Position numbers and translations under genes: made by a program
Shown: one piece after another, positions 14,511-19,725 of the stretch
How positions within the stretch are numbered: position 1 is the first letter of the stretch
Layout of the letters: each line of letters opens with the position of its first letter
The notes under the pieces: generated by a model
The model's database searches: none
Seen by the model: the letters and a program-made list of their open reading frames with translations, nothing else
Told to the model about the DNA's origin: nothing
NCBI GenBank assembly: GCA_025059415.1
Contig: JANXDQ010000018.1
Coordinates: 1 to 19,725, forward strand
Reading direction: 5' to 3'
Length of the DNA: 19,725 bases
DNA from: Aigarchaeota archaeon
Lineage (GTDB): Archaea; Thermoproteota; Nitrososphaeria_A; Caldarchaeales; Wolframiiraptoraceae

Positions 14511-15053
14511 ATGGCTAGGACGATGAGCGGTTATGGGCTGGGCCTCGGCCTCCTGACGTTATCCGGCCTTCTACTCAACTATAGTGGCCTGGACGTGGCC
14601 TCCACGACCCAGTTCGACTTCCTGATAATATTGCTGAAGACCTATACCCCGCTCCTAACGCCCCTATCATCCCTCCTAGGGTCGCCGGCGATTGGGAGCG
14701 CACAGACCTATGGCATCTTGCCCGCGGTAATTTGGGTCGCGGTTGCCTGCTTCATCGGCTTCATGGCGCAGGAAGCTGGAAGCGGCGCAAAAGCCATGTT
14801 CCTCGCCGCATCAACAGTGGTCATCCTCTGGATCGCCTCGCTCTTCTTGTCGGCTCCGGCTTGGCCAGATTACATGAGTTGGCTCACGACATTAAACTAC
14901 ATGATGGTCGGATTGACCTCAAGGCCACTTGATATATTATCAATCCTCATCATACCCACCGCATCATCCGCCCTAACCGGTGGACTAACACAATTAATCC
15001 AGAGCAGGATTGTTAAGAGGGCCAAAATCGAAGAAGATAATTACCTCTTCTGA
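14511..15053 (+). CDS. Hypothetical multi-spanning membrane protein
   Basis: About 180 residues from ATG 14511. I do not recognise a family. Hydrophobic segments can be read near GLGLGLLTLSGLLL, FLIILLKTYTPLLTPL, ILPAVIWVAVACFIGFM, MFLAASTVVILWIASLFL and LDILSILIIPTASSALTGGL, so four to five membrane helices are likely, with a short charged C-terminal tail (SRIVKRAKIEEDN). No catalytic motif is visible. A GTG at 14454 would add 19 residues rich in Pro and Gly. ATG 14511 is favoured because an A/T-poor-flanked CTTTTTG near 14478-14484 sits at TATA distance for a leaderless start. It follows DNA ligase by about 100 nt and converges with the small basic protein gene. Confidence 0.6.
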   Translation: MARTMSGYGLGLGLLTLSGLLLNYSGLDVASTTQFDFLIILLKTYTPLLTPLSSLLGSPAIGSAQTYGILPAVIWVAVACFIGFMAQEAGSGAKAMFLAASTVVILWIASLFLSAPAWPDYMSWLTTLNYMMVGLTSRPLDILSILIIPTASSALTGGLTQLIQSRIVKRAKIEEDNYLF

Positions 15054-15099
15054 ATGAAGGCTTGGAAAAATAGAAAAAGATTGGAGGTTTTCGGACAAT

Positions 15100-15297
15100 C
15101 TAGATGCCTTCAATGGCTTCCTGGGGAGCAGGTGCTTCGGCTTTTGGCTTAGCCTTCTTCTTTACAACCCTTTTCGCGGCCTTCCTCGCGGCCTTCTTCG
15201 CTTTGCGTCTTCCCGCGCCTCTCTTCCTAGCCTTCTTCCTAACGCTCCCCTTCCTTGCTCTTTTCCCTGAAGCCCTTCTCGTGCAACTACGGGCCAT
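15100..15297 (-). CDS. Small Lys/Arg/Ala-rich protein, histone H1-tail-like
   Basis: A 65-residue polycation: 15 Lys, 12 Arg and 15 Ala, with only three acidic residues, all near the C-terminus. The order is a short N-terminus with one Cys (MARSCTRRASGKRARKG), a central run of basic/Ala repeats (KKAARKAAKR, VVKKKAKPK), and an Ala/Pro/Glu tail. This composition resembles H1 C-terminal tails and bacterial Hc1/AlgP-type nucleoid proteins; binding to DNA or RNA is inferred, and a ribosome-associated protein is possible. Expression signals are strong: TTATATAA at 15333-15340 and the ribosome site AGGTGA (15308-15313) about 10 nt before ATG. It diverges from the tRNA-binding protein gene and shares that control region. 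Confidence 0.72.
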   Translation of the reverse strand: MARSCTRRASGKRARKGSVRKKARKRGAGRRKAKKAARKAAKRVVKKKAKPKAEAPAPQEAIEGI

Positions 15298-15332
15298 TTA
15301 GACCTTCACCTGACAATTTAAATACGTCCGAG

Positions 15333-15340
15333 TTATATAA
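15333..15340 (-). promoter_or_regulatory. Strong TATA box of the basic-protein gene
   Basis: TTATATAA within a long A/T tract, about 40 nt upstream of the ATG at 15297. It predicts a start near 15310, giving a short leader that begins close to the AGGTGA ribosome site. Confidence 0.6.
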
Positions 15341-15367
15341 AAAATTTTCGGAAAAAATTAGTGATGA

Positions 15368-15396
15368 TTTTCTGAACCAATTTTTTCGGAACCAAT
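15368..15396 (+). repeat. Two near-identical 14-nt direct repeats in a divergent promoter
   Basis: TTTTCTGAACCAAT (15368-15381) and TTTTCGGAACCAAT (15383-15396) differ at one base and have a 15-nt period. A third partial copy, TTTTCGGA, lies at 15345-15352 beside the TATA box of the basic-protein gene. The arrangement between two divergent genes looks like an operator array, but the A/T-rich background makes chance possible. Confidence 0.4.
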
Positions 15397-15439
15397 ATTA
15401 ACTTGCGCTGAGTGATAATTGGGTAGGCGTGGTGGTGGA

Positions 15440-15769
15440 ATGTTGGAGGTAGATTTTTCCGACTTCCAGAAGCTGGACATAAGGATTGGGCGCGTCATCT
15501 CTGCTGAAAGGGTGGAGGGCGCGGCGAGATTGTTGAAGTTGACCGTGGACTTTGGACAGTATCGGAAGCAATCAATCGCCGGGCTTGGCCATATCTATAA
15601 CCCGGAAGACTTCATTGGGAAGCAATTCGCCTTCGTAGTCAACCTCAAGCCTAAGAGGATCCGCGGCATCGCATCCGAATGCATGATGTTGGCAGCGGTC
15701 GTCGACGAGAACAATGTGACACCGCTGATCCCGGAGAAAGATGTCCCGGATGGCTGCAAGGTCTACTAA
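15440..15769 (+). CDS. tRNA-binding OB-fold protein (MetRS C-domain/EMAP-like)
   Basis: 109 residues forming a single tRNA-binding domain (COG0073 type). Signatures in order are FQKLDIRIGRVISAERVEGA, LLKLTVDFG with QSIAGLGHIY, QFAFVVNLKPKRIRGIASECM (the KP-(R/K)-xxG-xxSxxM core) and MLAAVV. In many archaea this domain is a separate polypeptide that assists methionyl-tRNA synthetase, binding tRNA non-specifically; CsaA-like chaperone-annotated proteins share the fold. ATG 15440 begins the conserved part; a TTG at 15419 would add seven Gly/Arg-rich residues. AsnRS follows 62 nt downstream in the same direction, which fits a small translation unit. Confidence 0.85.
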   Translation: MLEVDFSDFQKLDIRIGRVISAERVEGAARLLKLTVDFGQYRKQSIAGLGHIYNPEDFIGKQFAFVVNLKPKRIRGIASECMMLAAVVDENNVTPLIPEKDVPDGCKVY

Positions 15770-15831
15770 TCGCCGCGGACAATAAATGCAAAAAAGGTGG
15801 CGGTTTTCCTTCTTGAATGGGTTAAAGTGGC

Positions 15832-17127
15832 ATGTTAAAGGACTTCTCCGTGAAGGACGTGTTAAGGGTTCCCGAGGGAGGCGAGGTCGAGTTACTGGGC
15901 TGGGTCAGGAACAAGAGGGCGCATGGCGGCCTAATATTCATAGATCTCAGGGATGGGACGGGCGTAATACAGGTCGCGGTGAAGAGGGGCCAGCTCCCCG
16001 ATGAGTGCTTCCGTGCCGCCGAGGAATTGAGGCGGGAATCCGCGATAAAAGTCAGGGGCATAGTTACGCGGGATCCCAGGGCGCCGAATGGCGTGGAGAT
16101 TCGATGCAGGGACCTCAAGGTAATCAGTCAGAGCATGGATGACTACCCGATAAAGAGGGGCATCAAAGTTAAGTTCATACTCGATAATAGACATCTCCAC
16201 ATCAGGAGCCCAAGGGTCTCCGCGATAATGAAGATAAGGGCCGCGCTCTTAGACGCCGCCAGGAAATGGTTTCAAGAACACGGATTCATCGAGATACATT
16301 GTCCAAGCTTCATAACAGCCGCGGTTGAGGGTGGTGCCACATTATTCAAGGTCGATTACTTCGGCAGAGACGTCTACTTGACTCAAAGCTCCCAGTTCTA
16401 CCAGGAGGCGGCGATCTATAGCCTCGAGAGGGTTTACAGCATCCAGCCCAGCTTCAGGGCTGAACTGAGCAGGACCAGGAGGCATCTAACGGAGTTCTGG
16501 CACCTTGAGGCAGAGATCGCCTACGCGGAACTAGAAGACCTACTGAAGATAATCGAGGAACTCTTCTATGCCATGGTCCTCGGCGTCACCGAATCCGCCC
16601 ACGGGGAGCTCGAATTACTCAAGGTGAAGGTCAACCCGGATGTCGCCAAGCCGCCTTATCCTAGAATAAGGTATTCCGAGGCCCTTGAAATCCTCAGGGG
16701 GAAGGGATTCAAGATCGAGTGGGGCGAAGACTTGGGAGCTGACGAGGAGAGGGAGCTCTCAAAAGATTTCGAAAAGCCGTTCTTTGTCACGCATTGGCCG
16801 AGAGAGGCGAAAGCATTCTATCACATGCCGGATCCATCTGATCCATCCGTGTGTAGAAATGCGGATTTGCTGACCCCCGGCGGGTTCGGAGAAGTCATTG
16901 GAGGAGGCCAGAGGATACATGACTATAACCAGTTACTGGAGAGAATACGTGAGGAGGGGTTAAATCCGGAGGATTACAAGTGGTATCTCGACCTAAGGCG
17001 CTTCGGGACTATTCCACACAGCGGCTTCGGCCTAGGAGTTGAGAGGATGCTCTGGTGGCTTCTAAAGCTAGAACACATCAGGGATGCGTGCCTGTTCCCG
17101 AGAACTCCGGCGAGAGTTTACCCGTGA
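15832..17127 (+). CDS. asnS: Asparaginyl-tRNA synthetase
   Basis: 431 residues: an N-terminal OB anticodon-binding domain (about 1-105, with LGWVRNKRAHGGLIFIDLRD) and a class II catalytic core. Motif 2 is around FRAELSRTRRHLTEFWHLEAE; motif 3 is GFGLGVERM (from G398). AsnRS rather than AspRS is indicated by LTPGGFGEVIGGGQR, YKWYLDLRRFGTIPHSGFG and the ending DACLFPRTPARVYP. It charges tRNA-Asn with Asn and ATP, so direct asparaginylation is likely. The anticodon domain is present, which excludes the truncated archaeal AsnRS-derived asparagine synthetase. The ATG at 15832 has no strong ribosome site; CAATAAATG near 15779 may be its TATA box. The gene ends just before the convergent acidic-peptide gene. 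Confidence 0.92.
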   Translation: MLKDFSVKDVLRVPEGGEVELLGWVRNKRAHGGLIFIDLRDGTGVIQVAVKRGQLPDECFRAAEELRRESAIKVRGIVTRDPRAPNGVEIRCRDLKVISQSMDDYPIKRGIKVKFILDNRHLHIRSPRVSAIMKIRAALLDAARKWFQEHGFIEIHCPSFITAAVEGGATLFKVDYFGRDVYLTQSSQFYQEAAIYSLERVYSIQPSFRAELSRTRRHLTEFWHLEAEIAYAELEDLLKIIEELFYAMVLGVTESAHGELELLKVKVNPDVAKPPYPRIRYSEALEILRGKGFKIEWGEDLGADEERELSKDFEKPFFVTHWPREAKAFYHMPDPSDPSVCRNADLLTPGGFGEVIGGGQRIHDYNQLLERIREEGLNPEDYKWYLDLRRFGTIPHSGFGLGVERMLWWLLKLEHIRDACLFPRTPARVYP

Positions 17128-17197
17128 AGATGTGAAAGGGGAAAAGAAAAGATTAGTGGGGAAGTTAATATTATGAAAACTCATCGAAAGCTTTATC

Positions 17198-17290
17198 CTA
17201 GAATTCCTCTTCCTCTTCTTCCCATTCTTCCTCCTCTTCTTCCCATTCCTCTTCCTCTTCCCATTCATCCTCGAAATCCTTCCAACTCAT
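17198..17290 (-). CDS. 30-residue acidic Trp/Glu-repeat peptide
   Basis: A short reading frame from ATG (17290-17288) to TAG. After the start MSWKDFEDEW, the rest consists almost wholly of Glu runs of five or six punctuated by Trp at residues 10, 16 and 23, ending in Phe30. There are 19 Glu and 2 Asp against 1 Lys. The A/G differences among the repeats all fall at third positions of this frame (GAA/GAG), while TGG is invariant, which argues that this is the translated frame. GAGG lies 4 nt before ATG and a TATA-like GCTTAAAT about 35 nt upstream. I recognise no family. Possible roles are a partner of basic proteins, a nucleic-acid mimic or a chaperone-like polyanion, all inference. Confidence 0.6.
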   Translation of the reverse strand: MSWKDFEDEWEEEEEWEEEEEEWEEEEEEF

Positions 17291-17320
17291 GGCGCCTCGG
17301 AAGATAGTTTTTGATCCCTG

Positions 17321-17328
17321 ATTTAAGC
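17321..17328 (-). promoter_or_regulatory. TATA-like element of the acidic-peptide gene
   Basis: GCTTAAAT on the minus strand, centred about 35 nt before the ATG at 17290. It predicts initiation near 17298 and a leader of about 8 nt that begins with the GAGG ribosome site. Confidence 0.4.
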
Positions 17329-17402
17329 ATTTCCAATGACAAAATTAAAATCCAACTAACTTTCAACGCGGACTTCTAATTTTCGGTCTGACTTTTAGAA
17401 GT

Positions 17403-18122
17403 TTAGATCCTCGTTAATAGATCCTCTAAATATTGCTCTCTCGCTATCTTCACTTTTTCATGTCTAATTTGGAAATAGGCTGATTCAACGTAATCCAGTA
17501 GGCCTCTTAAGTTTCCGATGGATGCGAAGACGTGTCCATTCACTACTTTCCTCGATGGCTGATATAGGGAGAGCACCATGGGGATAAAGTAGATTTCACG
17601 GAGCTTCTCGTCGGATTTAGCTCGGCTCTCAAGCTTGTTCTTTAGGGCCATGAGCCTTCGTTCCTGTATTTCAACCATCCGGGATGTGGCTGACGGCGGT
17701 GGAGGTCTCTTCCAATGTTTACAGTCAATTAAGAGGACAATGTGCCCACGATACGCTAGTAGATCGATCTGGTGTCTGCGCCCCCGTTGAGTTAATCTAA
17801 TATTCCATTTGGTCTGATAGCCGGCCTTTTCGAATGCCCTGGCAACCAGCTTCTCGAACTCCGCCCAATTTAAATAACGTGAGATCCGCTCTCCATCCAC
17901 ACCCTGCTCCAACGCCTTAAGGGCGATATCGATCTTCTCTTCCTCTTTTAACTCCACGACGTCCCCCAAGATGCCCCAGGAAGAAAGAATTCCCCTAACT
18001 AGTTCCTTGGAGATGAGGGCCTTTTCCGAGAGGGTGGAGATCGAGGGCCTTTCACCAGCTTTTAATATCTTCAATATAGTTTCTATGAGTCTGGCGATTG
18101 CCTCGCGTCTTATGTGGCTCAT
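17403..18122 (-). CDS. Winged-helix plus Mrr-like PD-(D/E)xK nuclease
   Basis: A 239-residue protein. The N-terminal about 55 residues look like a winged helix (RPSISTLSEKALISKELVRG as turn and recognition helix). The middle part is a restriction-endonuclease fold of the Mrr/RecB-like type: WAEFEKLVARAFEKAGY with E88/E90, QIDLLAYRG with D120, and LLIDCKHW supplying D133-x-K135. The catalytic set E...D...DxK is therefore intact. Such stand-alone nucleases are common in archaea as restriction or repair enzymes; no methyltransferase is nearby, so classical restriction-modification is not supported. It starts 27 nt after livF on the same strand; TAAAATATT in that gap could be its own TATA box for a leaderless start. 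Confidence 0.78.
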   Translation of the reverse strand: MSHIRREAIARLIETILKILKAGERPSISTLSEKALISKELVRGILSSWGILGDVVELKEEEKIDIALKALEQGVDGERISRYLNWAEFEKLVARAFEKAGYQTKWNIRLTQRGRRHQIDLLAYRGHIVLLIDCKHWKRPPPPSATSRMVEIQERRLMALKNKLESRAKSDEKLREIYFIPMVLSLYQPSRKVVNGHVFASIGNLRGLLDYVESAYFQIRHEKVKIAREQYLEDLLTRI

Positions 18123-18149
18123 CCCAGCGAAGAATCCTACCCCAATATT

Positions 18150-18869
18150 TTAGCCGCTTACGCCGAGATATAGGCTTGCTAGCTGCGGATGTTTCAATAA
18201 TTCTCGGCATCCGCCTTCGAATACCAATCTACCGCTTACCAGGAGGTATGCGTGGTCCCCTATCTCGAGTGCCTTCTTCGCGTTCTGCTCGACTAAGATT
18301 ATGGTCATGTCCATAGAGTCCCTGAGTTCCACAATCTTGGAGATGACCTCATTCGCTATTTTCGGGGATAATCCGCCGGTGGGCTCGTCGAATAACATAA
18401 CCTTGGGCTTTCTGATGAGGGCCATCGCCATCGCCACCATCTGCCTCTCCCCCCCACTCAACATCCCGGTCCTCCTCCTCCAATACCTCTTAATTACCGG
18501 GAATAGCTCCGCCACCTCCTCGATTCTCTCATCGAGCTCATCTCTCTCAAGAACGTATCCGGCCATCCGCAGGTTCTCGTTGACCGTCAGGTTCTCGAAG
18601 ATGTTTTCTGTCTGCGGCAGATAGGCCACCCCGATTCTCGCTATCTCATGCGGAGCCTTCCCAATGAGTTCTATGCCATCTAAGGTTATCGATCCTGAGT
18701 ATATCGTGGTGAGGCCGAATATCGACTTGAGGAGGGTGCTTTTGCCGCTGCCATTGGGGCCGACGATCACGTTGATCTTTCCACGAGCGAAGCTCGCGCT
18801 GACATCGAAGAGTATCTGGAGCCTCCTATATCCCGCATTCAGGTTCCTTACCTCGATCACGCGTTTCAT
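18150..18869 (-). CDS. livF: Branched-chain amino acid ABC transporter ATPase LivF
   Basis: A 239-residue ABC ATPase. Walker A is GPNGSGKST (37-45), the Q-loop is YLPQTENIF, the signature is LSGGERQMVAMAMAL, Walker B is VMLFDEPTGGLSP, and the H-loop region reads ILVEQNAKKAL with EQN in the LivF manner rather than EHD. FENLTVNENLRMAGY is typical of LivF. With LivG and two permeases it powers uptake of branched-chain amino acids or related compounds. Its ATG overlaps the livG TGA by one base, so the pair is coupled. Urea/amide (Urt-type) or aromatic substrates are possible for this family. Confidence 0.9.
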   Translation of the reverse strand: MKRVIEVRNLNAGYRRLQILFDVSASFARGKINVIVGPNGSGKSTLLKSIFGLTTIYSGSITLDGIELIGKAPHEIARIGVAYLPQTENIFENLTVNENLRMAGYVLERDELDERIEEVAELFPVIKRYWRRRTGMLSGGERQMVAMAMALIRKPKVMLFDEPTGGLSPKIANEVISKIVELRDSMDMTIILVEQNAKKALEIGDHAYLLVSGRLVFEGGCRELLKHPQLASLYLGVSG

Positions 18870-19627
18870 CAGCCCCCGAGATAGGCCTCTATGACCTGCG
18901 GGTCCATCACGACTTCCTCCGGACTGCCCATCGAGATCATCTTGCCCGCCGCCATGACGTAGGCCTCATCCGCGTATTGGAGTGCTATGTCAAGCCGATG
19001 CTCAACCATGAATATCGTTATGCCGAGCCCGTCCCTGAGCCCGGTCAGCGACCTGAAGATGTCATGGGCCAGCGCGGGGTTCACGCCAGCCACCGGCTCA
19101 TCCATGATTAGGAGCTTCGCATTCGACATGAGCGCCCTACCGATCTCTAGGAGCTTCATCTGGCCGCCGCTCAGCTTCCACGACTCGTGGTCCCAGAGTT
19201 GATCCAGGTTAAGGAGCTTCAGGACCCTGAAGGCGCGCTCAACCGCCTCCTCCTCGGCCCTCATCCACTTATTCCTCCTAAGGGCGTTTAAGAAGCTCTC
19301 ACCGGGATTATCGCAGCAGACGAGTAGATTCTCGAGGACGGTGAGCCTTCTGAATGGCTGGGGGATCTGGAACGTCCTGGCGATTCCCAGCCTGAAGATC
19401 TCGTGAGGGGGGAGGCCCGTTATATCCCTCCCATCATACATTATTCTGCCGCGATCAGGCTTATAGACGCCCGTGATCAGGTTTATGAGCGTAGTCTTTC
19501 CGCTACCATTAGGCCCAATCAAAATCGTCAGGGTACGCTCTCTGACATCCATGCTAACCCCATTAACAGCCCTCAAACCGCCGAAGCTCTTCACTAGCTC
19601 TCTAAGCCTCAGTATGGGGGCAGGCAT
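18869..19627 (-). CDS. livG: Branched-chain amino acid ABC transporter ATPase LivG
   Basis: About 252 residues from ATG 19627. Walker A is GPNGSGKTT (38-46). The LivG-specific segment ARTFQIPQPFRRLTVLENLLV follows, then the signature LSGGQMKLLEIGRAL, Walker B LLIMDEPVAGVNP and the H-loop MVEHRLDIAL. The C-terminal PEEVVMDPQVIEAYLGG is the usual LivG ending. The chosen start has GGAGAG about 5 nt upstream. The frame stays open to 19708, but the extra 27 residues have no LivG similarity and overlap the preceding gene's end. It follows a probable substrate-binding-protein gene by 49 nt; permease genes are not in the window. Confidence 0.92.
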   Translation of the reverse strand: MPAPILRLRELVKSFGGLRAVNGVSMDVRERTLTILIGPNGSGKTTLINLITGVYKPDRGRIMYDGRDITGLPPHEIFRLGIARTFQIPQPFRRLTVLENLLVCCDNPGESFLNALRRNKWMRAEEEAVERAFRVLKLLNLDQLWDHESWKLSGGQMKLLEIGRALMSNAKLLIMDEPVAGVNPALAHDIFRSLTGLRDGLGITIFMVEHRLDIALQYADEAYVMAAGKMISMGSPEEVVMDPQVIEAYLGG

Positions 19628-19676
19628 CAGGTCTCTCCGGAAGTAAAAAATGGGGGAATAAAAAGATTTTCCCGAG

Positions 19677-19725
19677 TCAACTCCAGGAAAGCTCGCCCGA
19701 CACCACATCGTAGTATCCGGTGTCT
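19677..19725 (-). CDS. C-terminus of probable Liv-type substrate-binding protein (partial)
   Basis: The last 15 codons before a TGA read DTGYYDVVSGELSWS and run off the window edge. Endings with a GYYD/F-x-x-x-G-x-L-x-W pattern are typical of extracellular amino-acid-binding proteins of the LivK/ANF-receptor family. The position just upstream of livG supports this. The 49-nt gap to livG has two T tracts on the coding strand (CTTTTTA and ATTTTTTA), which could end part of the transcript and so give more binding protein than ATPase. Confidence 0.5.
   Translation of the reverse strand, partial: DTGYYDVVSGELSWS

Noticed and set aside
15361..15411. GTGATGA and two CTGA boxes considered as a C/D guide RNA
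   Set aside because: The first CTGA is only 4 nt from the C box, no C' box is present, and the flanks form no terminal stem.
17068..17268. 66-codon Lys/Arg/Asn-rich minus-strand frame overlapping the acidic peptide and the asnS end
   Set aside because: In this frame the repeat differences would change amino acids (Lys/Arg), while they are silent in the acidic frame; the rest is antisense to asnS.
1..19725. CRISPR arrays, insertion sequences, rRNA genes and attachment sites
   Set aside because: No regularly spaced repeats, transposase-like frames, rRNA segments or tRNA-end duplications were found by reading the window; the tRNA-Pro 3' end shows no visible repeat nearby.

Overview
The window is archaeal chromosomal DNA. 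The evidence is class I CCA-adding enzyme, ATP-dependent DNA ligase, four-subunit pyruvate:ferredoxin oxidoreductase, archaeal-type AsnRS, TATA-box promoters about 25-30 nt upstream of starts, frequent GTG/TTG starts, AGG/AGA-rich arginine usage, and a tRNA-Pro gene with a 20-nt intron flanked by a bulge-helix-bulge motif. The fairly high GC, gene set and small basic chromatin-like protein suggest an anaerobic, possibly thermophilic member of the TACK side of the archaea. That placement is an inference; no rRNA is present to settle it.

Layout. 1-579: the 3' part of a macro-domain gene, abutting a C-terminal stump of a short-chain dehydrogenase (a decayed junction). 657-5242: a leftward dihydrolipoamide dehydrogenase gene diverging from a rightward porGDAB operon, with three short palindromes between them. 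5292-9725: a rightward run of nucleotide/RNA/folate genes: thymidylate kinase, then the tightly overlapped thpR - cca - COG2112 kinase-like genes, then a 5-formyl-THF cyclo-ligase-like gene. 9814-11515: an AT-richer MFS transporter and an ACT-domain regulator, each with its own promoter. 11617-11714: the intron-containing tRNA-Pro(GGG). 11733-15053: a leftward AN1 zinc finger/M50 membrane protease, diverging from DNA ligase, followed by an orphan membrane protein. 15100-17290: a leftward Lys/Arg/Ala-rich 65-residue protein with a strong TATA box, diverging from a tRNA-binding OB-fold protein and AsnRS, then a leftward 30-codon gene for an extremely acidic Trp/Glu-repeat peptide. 17403-19725: a leftward block holding a substrate-binding-protein C-terminus, LivG, LivF and a winged-helix/PD-(D/E)xK nuclease.

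How it fits together. PorGDAB and the Liv importer fit an organism that takes up amino acids and oxidises 2-oxoacids with ferredoxin. ThpR and the CCA enzyme act on RNA ends and are translationally coupled. The tRNA gene, the tRNA-binding protein and AsnRS belong to translation. The least explained parts are the polycationic protein, the 30-residue polyanionic Trp/Glu peptide about 2 kb from it, and the palindromes and direct repeats in the two divergent promoter regions.
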